64,000 bases of DNA from a gamma proteobacterium SS-5. Its GTDB lineage: Bacteria; Pseudomonadota; Gammaproteobacteria; Chromatiales; Chromatiaceae. The notes beneath the pieces were generated by a model. The model had not been told where the DNA came from and made no database searches. It saw nothing but the letters and a program-made list of their open reading frames with translations. Shown in pieces: positions 53,903-62,132 of this stretch. The stretch spans positions 1,612,001 through 1,676,000 of the forward strand of contig CP032508.2 of NCBI GenBank assembly GCA_009497875.2. Reading direction: 5' to 3'. A program made the translations under genes and the position numbers. Numbering within the stretch: position 1 is the stretch's first letter; each line of letters opens with the position of its first letter.

Positions 53903-54619
53903 CTATTGCACGGGGCTTCGTTGCTCTTGTTGCTCCTGGGGCTGGGGGCATTGGCTGGCACGTATGAGTTGGCGTTGGGGGTGGTCCAGGCCCAGGGCTT
54001 GCAGGTTGAGCTTGGGTTGCTTGCTGGGGAAGTCGAGCCAGTAGGTGGGGTTGGCGTTGGTTTGGGCCTGGATTTGCGCTGGTTTGCCAGGCGGGCGCTG
54101 GGCTTGGCGCTGTTTGGCCTGCGTTTCGGTGTCGAGTATCTCCAGCAGTTGCTGGCCTTTGTATTTTCCTTGCAGGATCAGGCGGGTTTCTGGCGGGCTG
54201 GCCCCGGCCTCGCCTTGTTGCAGCAGCCAGTAGCGGGTTCCGGCTGGGGTTTCGCGGATCTGGGGTTGGGCTGAGATCTCCTTGAGGCGGGCCATGAGGC
54301 CGACGGCGGTCAGTTGGCTGGTTAGGGGGCCGTAGCTGTAGCAGTAGCCTTGTGCGGATGACGCGGCTGGCTCGGCGGGTGCTGGGTCGGATAGAGGTTC
54401 TGGGTCTGGGACGAGTTCAGGTTCAGGCCCAGGTTCAGGCTCAGGCTCCAACTCGCGTGCGGTCAGGGCCGATGCCGGTGCCGGGGTGGGCCGTTCGGCA
54501 TAGAGCAGTATATCGCCGCCGGGGATGGGTTCTGCCCCTTGACCCTGTCGCTGCTGCTGGATGAGCAGGAACAGCCCGAGGTTGAGCATCAGCAAGAGCA
54601 CTACCAGGACCTTGCTCAT
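53903..54619 (-). CDS. SPOR-domain membrane protein
   Basis: 238 residues. A short cytoplasmic start is followed by a membrane helix (residues 4-20, VLVVLLLMLNLGLFLLI), a Pro/Glu-rich periplasmic linker (ELEPEPEPGPEPELVPDPEP) and a C-terminal SPOR-like domain (YCYSYGPLTSQLTAVGLMARLKEI ... TRYWLLQQG ... RLILQGKYKGQQLLEIL) which in this family binds denuded peptidoglycan at division sites. It overlaps the coaX stop region by four bases, so birA, coaX and this gene form an operon, a common order in gammaproteobacteria. Confidence 0.82.
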   Translation of the reverse strand: MSKVLVVLLLMLNLGLFLLIQQQRQGQGAEPIPGGDILLYAERPTPAPASALTARELEPEPEPGPEPELVPDPEPLSDPAPAEPAASSAQGYCYSYGPLTSQLTAVGLMARLKEISAQPQIRETPAGTRYWLLQQGEAGASPPETRLILQGKYKGQQLLEILDTETQAKQRQAQRPPGKPAQIQAQTNANPTYWLDFPSKQPKLNLQALGLDHPQRQLIRASQCPQPQEQQEQRSPVQ

Positions 54620-55377
54620 GGGCCGACACCCCTGCCTTGCTGTTGGGCGATGAGGGCCAGGCCCTGGAGCAGCAGGTGGTCGATGCGTTGATGGTCGAAG
54701 CCGAGCAGGGGCGCGATCTGTTCGGCATCGCCGCCGGTGAGCAGCCAGCTGTGACCGGGGGCATGGCGCTGGGCGACCAATTCTATCGCCCCCAGACAGG
54801 CGAGCAGGGCACCCTGGCCGATGGCGTTGGCGGTGTCCGTGCCGGGCTCTAGCCTGCTGCCGATAAACGCGGTGGGCGGGATGGCGGTGTTCTGCAGCAG
54901 ACAGCGGCCCATGCTGGCCAGGCCAGGGATGATCCAGCCGCCCTGGTGCTGGCCCTGGGCATCTACCAGGTCGAGGGTGATGGCGGTGCCGGCATCCACC
55001 AGGGCGACTGGACCCTGGCAGTGCTGATGGGCGGCAATACAGCCCAGCCAGCGGTCGTTACCGAGCCTTTCCGGCTGGGCGTAGCCGTTGCGCATGCCGG
55101 GGTAAGGCTGGGTGCTGGTGAAGAAGAAGGGGCTGATGCCCCAGGCCTGCTTGATCCACTGGCGCAGTTGCTGATCGCGCTCGGCACCGGCGACGCTGCA
55201 GATCATCACCCGGCCCGGCCGCAGGCCTTGCCAGTGCTGTTGCAGCAGGGCTACCAGGTTGAGATCACGGTGGCTGAAGGCCTGCACCGGCCCCGGTGAG
55301 TTGGTTTGATCGGCCTCCAGCACGGCCCATTTCAGGCGGCTGTTGCCCAGATCGACGAGCAGGCAATCAGACGCCAC
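54616..55377 (-). CDS. coaX: Type III pantothenate kinase
   Basis: 253 residues, taking GTG at 55377 as start, which overlaps the birA stop and gives VASDCLLVDLGNSRLKWAV; longer readings are inside birA. CoaX phosphorylates pantothenate, the first step of coenzyme A synthesis, and belongs to the ASKHA fold. Seen motifs: the phosphate loop DLGNSRLKWAV, the YAQPERLGNDRWLGCIAAHQ pantothenate segment, VALVDAGTAITLDLVD and IIPGLASMGRCLL. Length fits the family. Confidence 0.93.
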   Translation of the reverse strand: MASDCLLVDLGNSRLKWAVLEADQTNSPGPVQAFSHRDLNLVALLQQHWQGLRPGRVMICSVAGAERDQQLRQWIKQAWGISPFFFTSTQPYPGMRNGYAQPERLGNDRWLGCIAAHQHCQGPVALVDAGTAITLDLVDAQGQHQGGWIIPGLASMGRCLLQNTAIPPTAFIGSRLEPGTDTANAIGQGALLACLGAIELVAQRHAPGHSWLLTGGDAEQIAPLLGFDHQRIDHLLLQGLALIAQQQGRGVGP

Positions 55378-56341
55378 GCAGGGAGACCTCGCCGCTGTGG
55401 TGGCGCTGCAGGCCCTCGGCGGTGCGCAGCAGCAGGGCACCGTCCTCGGCCACCCCGGCGCAGATGCCCTGGCTGAGGCCGTCGTCACCGCGCAGCAGAC
55501 GCACCGGCTTGCCCTGGAGCTGATCCAGCGCCGGCCAGTCGGCCAGAAAGGGTTGCAGGCCCTGGCTGTCGTACTGGCTCAGCCCTTCGAGCAGATCGGA
55601 AAGCAGCAGGCCGGCGAGGGTGGAGCGTGGCGGCGGATGGCCCAGCGCCGCCAGATCGACCCAGGGCTGATCCAGGTCCTGGCCCCAGCCCGGTGGCATC
55701 CGCACATTCAGGCCCAGGCCTATGACCAGGTTGCTCGGCCCCTCGCCCTCGCCGCTGAGCTGGATCAGCACCCCGCCGAGCTTGCCCTGAGGGGTGAGCA
55801 GATCGTTGGGCCATTTCAGGCCGACGCTGGCAAAGCCCAGGGCACGCAGACGCCGTGCCACCATCACCCCCACCGCCAGGCTCAGGCCGCCCAATTGCTG
55901 GGGTGGGCGGGGCGATGGCCAGAGCAGGGAGAAGGTGAGATTGGCGGCGAAGGGAGAAAGCCAGCAGCGGCCGCGCCGACCCCGCCCGGCGGTCTGGCGC
56001 TCGGCCAGGCAGGCGCTGATTCTTTTATCGCCGGACAGGGCGCGGGCCATGAGCTGGCTGTTGGTGGAGTCGATCTCGTCGAACAGCTCCAGGCGCTGCA
56101 GCAGACCGGTGGCCCTGGGGCTGAGCTGGCGCAGGATCTGGGCCTTGTCGAGCAGATCCAGCGGCTGGCCGAGGCGATAGCCCTTGCCCTTGATCGCCTC
56201 CACCGGCAGGCCCCAGAGGGTTTGCATACGCTGGATTTGCTTCCACACCGCGGTGCGGCTCAGGCCCAGCTGCCCGGCCAGGCGCTGGCCGGAGTGGCAG
56301 CGGCCATCGGCGAGGATGCGGATCAGTTCTGGTGCAGCCAT
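55367..56341 (-). CDS. birA: Bifunctional biotin operon repressor / biotin-protein ligase
   Basis: 324 residues from the ATG at 56341. The N-terminal 60 residues are the winged helix DNA-binding domain (SGQRLAGQLGLSRTAVWKQIQRM, IKGKGYRLG). The ligase domain follows: DSTNSQLMARALSGDKRISACLAERQTAGRGRRGRCWLSPFAANLTFSLLW holds the biotinyl-AMP loop GRGRRGR, then VGLKWPNDLL and KLGGVLIQLSG; the C-terminal SH3-like cap ends it. It attaches biotin to acetyl-CoA carboxylase and represses biotin genes. The start lies within the end of the M61 peptidase gene (19-bp overlap). Confidence 0.94.
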   Translation of the reverse strand: MAAPELIRILADGRCHSGQRLAGQLGLSRTAVWKQIQRMQTLWGLPVEAIKGKGYRLGQPLDLLDKAQILRQLSPRATGLLQRLELFDEIDSTNSQLMARALSGDKRISACLAERQTAGRGRRGRCWLSPFAANLTFSLLWPSPRPPQQLGGLSLAVGVMVARRLRALGFASVGLKWPNDLLTPQGKLGGVLIQLSGEGEGPSNLVIGLGLNVRMPPGWGQDLDQPWVDLAALGHPPPRSTLAGLLLSDLLEGLSQYDSQGLQPFLADWPALDQLQGKPVRLLRGDDGLSQGICAGVAEDGALLLRTAEGLQRHHSGEVSLRGV

Positions 56342-58251
56342 GCGCGGCGGCGCTCCTGTTGCTGGGTATGGGTGTCGGCATCGGCCAGCAACCAAAGCTC
56401 GGCGCACTGCGGGCTGCCAGGCCGCAGGGGCAGGCTGCGCTGCAGCAGTTGGTCGCCGCGGAACAGATGCAGGGGCACACTGGCCTGATCTGTCACCAGC
56501 CGGGACAGTTGCTGATCCAGGTTGGCGGCATCGAGCCTGAGGCCGTCGATGGCCAGGAGCAGATCGCCCGCCGCCAGACCGGCCTCGGCAGCCGGGCTGT
56601 CTTCGTGCACCAGCAGGACCTCGACCCCTTGTGGATGGGGTTTGAAGCCGATGCCGAGCCAGGGCGGTCCGCTGGCATCAGTCGAATCGGGTGATCCTGA
56701 ACCGACTGGGCGCAGCCCGCCGGGGTCCTGCTGCTGACGTGGTGGCCGCAGGGCGAAGCCGACCCCCACATCCGCCAGCAGGTCCGCCAGGTCCTGCTCC
56801 AGGGGTGCGGTGGTCTGGGTCCAGCGGTGCAGTTCCTCGGCCAGGTCGATGCCGCTGGCCTGTTCGATGATACCCGCCATGGCCTGCTCGGCCACGCCGA
56901 TGCCGGTCTTGCCGAAGTTGTGCCAGAGATGGCGCATGACATCATCGAAACTGTACTCGCCATCGCTGAGCCGGCGCAGGCTCAGATCGATCAGCATCAC
57001 CACTATGCCGCCTTTGACGTAGTAACTGACGATGGCGTTGGCGGCGTTCTCGTCCTGCTGATAGAACTTGGTCCAGGCATCAAAACTGGATTCCGCCAGG
57101 CTCTGGCGCTGGCGGCCCTTGCCACGGAAATAGCGGGTCAGGTTCTTTGCCAGCATGTCCAGGTAGTCGCTCAGCGGGATCACCCCAGCGCGCACCAGCG
57201 CCAGCTCGTCGTAGTAGGATGTCACTCCTTCCACCAGCCAGAGCAGTTGCGAATGCACCTCGCGGCTCAGGTCCGGCTGCAGATAGGCCTGGGGGCAGAT
57301 GCGCTTGCCGTTCCACAGATGAAAGTATTCGTGGCTGCAAAGGGCGAGAAACTGACGGTATTTGTCGCTCAGCTTAGCCGGGTCCGGTTTCTCCAGATCA
57401 CTGCGGGCGCAGATCAGGCTGGTGGAATTGCGATGCTCCAGGCCGCCATAGCCCTGGCCGACCAGCTGCAGCAGAAACAGGTACTGATCCTCCACCGGCA
57501 GCTCGCCAAACAGCTCGACGTGGCAGGTGCAGATGGCCCTCAGGGCCTGGCTGATGGCCTTGAGATCGGCAAAGTGGCGGCCGCTGACGGCTAGCCGATG
57601 GGGCACGCCCTGAACGCTGAACAGGCAGACCTCAGGCTGGCCCATCTCCACCGGATGGTCGATCAGCTGGCTGTAGCTGTCGGCGGCATAGCGGCCAAAA
57701 CCCTGGGCATCGGTGTGCAGGGCGGGCAGGCCGGTGAGCAGTTGCCAGGGCACTTTTCGAGTCCCGAGTCCCGAGTCCCGAGTCCCGCGTGGCTCAAGAG
57801 GTGTTTCATCTTCCCGCTCGGCGCTGGCTGCGAGATTATCCCTGGGAGGAATCAGATCAACCTCATAACCTCTGCCATCATCCGGCCAGGGCTGGAGAAA
57901 CAGCGAGGAGCCGTTGAAAAAGCCATGGCTGTCATCCAGATGGGCACCGCGCACGGACAGATCGAAGGCATACACCAGATAGACCAGGCCAAAGCCCAGC
58001 CCACGGTTGCGCACCCGCCAGCGGTGCTTGTCCAGCTTCTCCCAGGGGCAGGGCGCATCGGCCTGGAAGGCGGCAAATTCGAGGATGTTGCGGGCAAAAT
58101 CGCGAATCTTGTAGGAACCGGGCAGCCAGTTGGGCAGGTGCAGCTCGGTCCACTCCAGGCCGTTTTCGGGCACTTCCAGGCACAGGCGGAACTGATGATG
58201 CAGCGCCGAGTGGACCTCGACGCGGAAGCTATAGGGGGGCAGGGGGTTGAT
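56323..58251 (-). CDS. M61-family glycyl aminopeptidase with PDZ domain
   Basis: About 642 residues. The M61 fold is clear: LPNWLPGSYKIRDFARNILEF at the N-terminus, the zinc site CSHEYFHLWNGKRI with a downstream WLVEGVTSYYDELAL glutamate, and YYVKGGIVVMLIDLSLRR. A PDZ domain near the end (PPWLGIGFKPHPQGVEVLLVHEDSPAAEAGLAAGDLLLAIDGL) is usual. The obvious GTG start at 58173 lacks 26 residues that look conserved (PPYSFRVEVHSALHHQFRLCLEV); in frame upstream the only codon after an AGGAGA site is ATC at 58251, so a non-standard start is possible. A heptamer repeat has been inserted in frame near residue 155. Confidence 0.82.
   Translation of the reverse strand: MNPLPPYSFRVEVHSALHHQFRLCLEVPENGLEWTELHLPNWLPGSYKIRDFARNILEFAAFQADAPCPWEKLDKHRWRVRNRGLGFGLVYLVYAFDLSVRGAHLDDSHGFFNGSSLFLQPWPDDGRGYEVDLIPPRDNLAASAEREDETPLEPRGTRDSGLGTRKVPWQLLTGLPALHTDAQGFGRYAADSYSQLIDHPVEMGQPEVCLFSVQGVPHRLAVSGRHFADLKAISQALRAICTCHVELFGELPVEDQYLFLLQLVGQGYGGLEHRNSTSLICARSDLEKPDPAKLSDKYRQFLALCSHEYFHLWNGKRICPQAYLQPDLSREVHSQLLWLVEGVTSYYDELALVRAGVIPLSDYLDMLAKNLTRYFRGKGRQRQSLAESSFDAWTKFYQQDENAANAIVSYYVKGGIVVMLIDLSLRRLSDGEYSFDDVMRHLWHNFGKTGIGVAEQAMAGIIEQASGIDLAEELHRWTQTTAPLEQDLADLLADVGVGFALRPPRQQQDPGGLRPVGSGSPDSTDASGPPWLGIGFKPHPQGVEVLLVHEDSPAAEAGLAAGDLLLAIDGLRLDAANLDQQLSRLVTDQASVPLHLFRGDQLLQRSLPLRPGSPQCAELWLLADADTHTQQQERRRAWLHQN
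57758..57785. repeat. Four CGAGTCC heptamers inside the M61 peptidase gene
   Basis: Four perfect tandem copies of CGAGTCC, coding for part of the TRDSGLGTRK segment. The frame is kept. Similar heptamers occur in the intergenic gap near 8468 and at 17882. Confidence 0.9.
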
Positions 58252-58359
58252 GCTTGTCTCCTGGGTTTAGCTGGATTCGGCGGTCAAGCAGGTGCTGAAT
58301 GTGTCGTCTGTGAGACCTGGGTTGCCCTGTAAGCACCCTGGCCGAATGCCTTGTTTGGC

Positions 58360-58746
58360 TCACGCATCCAGCTGCTCCAGGTAGGCCTCGGCATCCAACA
58401 GATCTTCCAGCTGTGTTGGGTCGTCCATGCGGATGCGCAGCAGCCAGCCGTCGTTGAAGGGGGATTCGTTCACCGTCTCCGGGCTGTCGGCCAGGACCGG
58501 GTTGATGGCGATTACCTCGCCGCTGACCGGGCTGTAGATATCCGAGGCGGCCTTGACCGATTCCACCACGGCGCATTCCCGGCCGGCCTCCAGCCTGCTG
58601 CCCGGTTCCGGCAGTTCGATATAGACCAGATCCCCCAGTTGACCCTGGGCGTGGTCGGTGATGCCTATGCTGGCGGTGCCATCGCCCTCGTTGCGGATCC
58701 ATTCATGGCTGCTGGCGTATTTCAGGTCATTGGGCAGTGGGTTCAT
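58360..58746 (-). CDS. gcvH: Glycine cleavage system H protein
   Basis: 128 residues. GcvH carries the lipoyl group that shuttles the aminomethyl intermediate between the P, T and L proteins. The lipoylated lysine is Lys65 in VVESVKAASDIYSPVSGEV. The YASSHEWIRNEGDGTASIGITDHAQGQLGDLVYIELP start and NPVLADSPETVNESPFNDGWLLRI are typical. It lies 126 bp downstream of gcvT on the same strand; gcvP is not in the window. Confidence 0.96.
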   Translation of the reverse strand: MNPLPNDLKYASSHEWIRNEGDGTASIGITDHAQGQLGDLVYIELPEPGSRLEAGRECAVVESVKAASDIYSPVSGEVIAINPVLADSPETVNESPFNDGWLLRIRMDDPTQLEDLLDAEAYLEQLDA

Positions 58747-58872
58747 CTGGCTGTCCTGGTTGGTTGGCTGAGGTTGAGTTCAACTTGAGTTGGACGAAGC
58801 TGAACGAGTGCACAGGGTACGCAAACCGGGCTTGACTTGTCACCCCCCGGCGTTGTCTGCCTGCGGATCGGT

Positions 58873-59961
58873 TCAGAAATCAAACATGGCCTTGCCGTTG
58901 CGCAGAAAGGGCAGCTTTACCCGGCGCAGGGGCAGGCGTTTGCCGCGCAGATCCACCTGTATCTGCTCACCGGCATCGGCGCTGACCCGGGCCATGGCGA
59001 TGGAGCGTTGCAGGCTGGGCGAGAAACCGCCAGAGGTGATCTCGCCCACCGGCCGCTCGCCGCTGAACAGGGCCATGCCCTGGCGCAGCACGCCCTTGGC
59101 CTCCAGCAGGAGGCCGGTAAAATGGCGTCGCTGGGGGGCATCGGCGATGCGCTGCAGGGCCTCGCGGCCGATGAAGGTGCGTTCCTCGGGCTGCCAGGCA
59201 ACCGTCCAGGCCAGGCCGCATTCCAGCGGACTGATGCCCTCGTCCATGTCGTTGCCGTACAGGTTCATCCCCGCCTCCAGGCGCAGGCTATCCCGCGCAC
59301 CCAGACCGCAGGGGGTGATCTCGGCCTGTAGCAGGCGCTCCCACAGCCCCTCGACCTGGGACTGGGGCAGCATGATCTCCAGGCCGTCCTCGCCGGTATA
59401 GCCGGTGCGGGCGACGAACCAATCGCCCTGGCCAATGCCGTGAAAGGGCGCAAGCCCGGCCGCCTCGCTCAGGCCCGGCGGCAGCAGGGGCAGGGCCTTG
59501 GCGCACGCGTTTGGCCCCTGCACCGCGATCATCGCCAGCTCCCGGCGCGAGGTCAGTTCCAGCCGGTAGCCGTCGGCCTGACGGGTCATCCAGCCGAGGT
59601 CCCGGTCGGCGCTGGCGGCGTTGACCACCAGCCGGTAGGCATCCTTGGCGACAAAGTAGCAGATCAGGTCATCCAGGACCCCGCCTTGCGGGTTCAGCAT
59701 ACAGCTATACAGCGCCTTGCCGGGCCTTTTCAGGCGTGCCACGTCGTTCGCCAGCAGTTTTTGCAGGAAGGGCCGGGCATCGCGGCCGGACAGGTCGATC
59801 AGACGCATGTGAGAGACATCGAACAGCCCGGCATCGCGCCGTACCGCCAGGTGCTCGCTCAGCTGAGAGCCGTAGTGCAGCGGCATCTGCCAGCCGGCAA
59901 AGGGCACCATGCGTGCGCCCAGGGCCAGGTGGCGGGCGTGGAGCGGGGTCTTTTGGGTCAT
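58873..59961 (-). CDS. gcvT: Glycine cleavage system aminomethyltransferase
   Basis: 362 residues from the ATG at 59961, which gives the usual KTPLHARHLALGARMVPFAGWQMPLHYG start; an ATG 12 codons upstream is possible. GcvT moves the methylene group of the H-protein intermediate to tetrahydrofolate. The folate-binding FDVSHMRLIDLSGRDARPFLQKLLANDV, YTGEDGLEIMLP and LRLEAGMNLYGNDMDEGISPLECGLAW segments are present, the last with the conserved catalytic aspartate region near the start (LFDVSHM). Length is normal. Confidence 0.95.
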   Translation of the reverse strand: MTQKTPLHARHLALGARMVPFAGWQMPLHYGSQLSEHLAVRRDAGLFDVSHMRLIDLSGRDARPFLQKLLANDVARLKRPGKALYSCMLNPQGGVLDDLICYFVAKDAYRLVVNAASADRDLGWMTRQADGYRLELTSRRELAMIAVQGPNACAKALPLLPPGLSEAAGLAPFHGIGQGDWFVARTGYTGEDGLEIMLPQSQVEGLWERLLQAEITPCGLGARDSLRLEAGMNLYGNDMDEGISPLECGLAWTVAWQPEERTFIGREALQRIADAPQRRHFTGLLLEAKGVLRQGMALFSGERPVGEITSGGFSPSLQRSIAMARVSADAGEQIQVDLRGKRLPLRRVKLPFLRNGKAMFDF

Positions 59962-60134
59962 GGCGTTGGGCGTGTCCGGTAGCGGGCCGGTGGTCATTTT
60001 AGCCTGAAAGTCTGTGAGGCACAGTCTATGAGTGATGCGCTCATCTTACCTGCAAGAAGTGCGCTGGAATGAATGCGGCCACTCCCTCAGTTTGTTTTAC
60101 TGGTGAGGGGAGAGGGAAGCCGAGGCCTGAGCGG

Positions 60135-62030
60135 TTAGTTGTCAGGCTCAATGCTGGCGTTGTTGCGCCCCAGCAGGGCCTCGAACTGCTCCAGTGGCAG
60201 TGGGCGGCTGAACAGGAAGCCCTGGTAGAGGCGACAGTTGTGTTGCTGCAGGAAGGCGCGTTGGGCCTCGTTCTCCACCCCCTCGGCGATCACCTCCAGT
60301 TGCAGGCTGCGGGCCATGGAGATGATGGCCTGGGCGATGGCACCGTTGTTGCGGCTGTGCGGTAGGTTCAGCACAAAGGTGCGGTCGATCTTGAGCTGAT
60401 CCAGCGGCAGGCGGCTGAGGTAGGACAGGGAGGAATGGCCGGTGCCGAAGTCGTCCAGGGCGAAGCGGATGCCGCGCCGCTTCAGCCGCAGCATCTTCTC
60501 CACGCTGTCGCCCAGGTCCACCAGCATCATGCTCTCGGTCAGTTCGATCTTCAGCCGATTGGGGTTCGCGCCCTGTTCGGCCACCAGTTGCAGCACCTCA
60601 TCGGCAAAGCCGATCTGGCGGAACTGGCGCGCGCTGACATTCACCGCCAGTTGCAGCTGGGCGCTGGCCGGTGACGCGCTCCAGGCCTTGAGCTGGGCGC
60701 AGGCATGTTCCAGCGCCCAGCGGCCGATGGGCAGGATCAGGCCGGTCTCCTCGGCCAGGGGGATGAACTGGTCCGGCGGCACCAGACCGCGCTGGGGGTG
60801 CTGCCAGCGCAGCAGGGCCTCGGCCCCGACGATGCGCTGGGCATGGTCCACCTGGGGCTGGTAATAGAGCAGGAACTGGCCCAGCTGCAGGGCCTGGTAG
60901 AGATCGGCCTCAAGCGCGCTGCGCTCGTCCAGGGTTGCCTGCATGGCCGGGTCGAAAAAGCGGATCTGGTCGCGGCCGGAACGCTTGGCCTGGTACATGG
61001 CCATGTCCGCCTGTTTCAGCAGGCTTTCCACGCTGCAATCGTGGTTCCAGAACATGCTTGCGCCGATACTGGCGGAGCTGTGGAAATCACCCCCTTCCAG
61101 CGGGTAGGGCTCGGCCAGGCTGAGGCGAATCTTCTCCGCCACCTGGCGGGTCTGCATCCCGGCCTCGGCCAGGTCCTTGCCCAGGTTCTCCAGCACCACC
61201 ACGAACTCGTCGCCGCCCAGGCGCACCACGGTGTCGGCGGCGCGTACCTGGAGCTTGATGCGCCGCGCCACCTCGATCAGCATCTGGTCGCCCACGCCGT
61301 GGCCACGGGTGTCGTTGAGGGCCTTGAAGTTGTCCAGATCGAGAAACACCAGCGCCCCGCGCAGACCGCTGCGGCGGCTGCTGTTCATTGCCTGATGCAG
61401 GCGGTCGAGAAACAGGGCGCGATTGGGCAGCCGGGTGAGGGGGTCGTAGTAGGCCAGGCGATGGATCTTGGCCTCGGCCTCCTTGTGCTGGGTGATCTCG
61501 GAGAAGGTGCCGACATAGTGACTGACCTGGTTGTCCAGGTCCATCACGGCGGAGATGGTCAGCCATTCGACAAAGATGTCGCCGTTCTTGCGCCGGTTCC
61601 ACAGCTCGCCCTGCCAGTAGCCGGTGGTGTGCAGCACGCGCCACATCTCCTGGTAAAACTCGACGCTGTGGTGGCCGGATCTGAGCAGGTGGGGGGTCTG
61701 GCCTATGGCTGCCTCGGCGCTGTAGCCGGTGAGCAGGCTGAAGGCGGAGTTGACGCGGATGATGCTCAGGTGGGCGTCGGTCACCATCATGCCCTCGCGG
61801 GACTCGAAGGCAACTGCGGCAATACGCAGATCGGCGAGGGTTTCACGCAGCTCGTCGGCGATCTGCTGGAGCGCCTCGTTCTGCATCTCCAGCTCGATCT
61901 GGTGTACCTGCAGCTCGTGCAGCAGGCGCAGCCGATCCACCTCATCCTGGGGTGGGGGCAACTGACACTCCGCCAGCCGAGCCTCGGCCTGCTGGCGCAG
62001 CTCGCTGGGGGTGGGTGTTTGCGCTGGCAT
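60135..62030 (-). CDS. PAS-GGDEF-EAL cyclic-di-GMP protein
   Basis: 631 residues, with no membrane helix, so cytoplasmic. An N-terminal coiled coil (10-65), one PAS/PAC domain (about 68-190), a GGDEF domain (about 200-360) and an EAL domain (about 375-625). Cyclase site VVRLGGDEFVVVL is intact, and RAAD five residues before it is the inhibitory I-site. The EAL domain has GAEALLRWQHPQRGL, the metal ligands in LKIELTESMM, FALDDFGTGHSSL and LKIDRTFV, and AEGVENEAQ, so both activities look possible. It is a single gene beside the CheR-like gene on the same strand. Confidence 0.95.
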   Translation of the reverse strand: MPAQTPTPSELRQQAEARLAECQLPPPQDEVDRLRLLHELQVHQIELEMQNEALQQIADELRETLADLRIAAVAFESREGMMVTDAHLSIIRVNSAFSLLTGYSAEAAIGQTPHLLRSGHHSVEFYQEMWRVLHTTGYWQGELWNRRKNGDIFVEWLTISAVMDLDNQVSHYVGTFSEITQHKEAEAKIHRLAYYDPLTRLPNRALFLDRLHQAMNSSRRSGLRGALVFLDLDNFKALNDTRGHGVGDQMLIEVARRIKLQVRAADTVVRLGGDEFVVVLENLGKDLAEAGMQTRQVAEKIRLSLAEPYPLEGGDFHSSASIGASMFWNHDCSVESLLKQADMAMYQAKRSGRDQIRFFDPAMQATLDERSALEADLYQALQLGQFLLYYQPQVDHAQRIVGAEALLRWQHPQRGLVPPDQFIPLAEETGLILPIGRWALEHACAQLKAWSASPASAQLQLAVNVSARQFRQIGFADEVLQLVAEQGANPNRLKIELTESMMLVDLGDSVEKMLRLKRRGIRFALDDFGTGHSSLSYLSRLPLDQLKIDRTFVLNLPHSRNNGAIAQAIISMARSLQLEVIAEGVENEAQRAFLQQHNCRLYQGFLFSRPLPLEQFEALLGRNNASIEPDN

Positions 62031-62049
62031 CAGTGGCTTGCCTTTCTGG

Positions 62050-62130
62050 GGACGCGGAGATCAGTTTTTCAGGTTCCACGCAAAGCATCTTTCAACTCTG
62101 CGCACTTTGCGCTTCTCGGCCCACTCTGCG
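62050..62130. repeat. Heptamer-type intergenic repeat
   Basis: A short version of the family: GACGCGGAG at the left, ACGCAAAGCA in the middle, and TCTGCGCACTTTGCGCTTCT to 62118, ending ACTCTGCGTCC. It fills the gap between two sensor genes. Confidence 0.8.
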
Positions 62131-62132
62131 TC

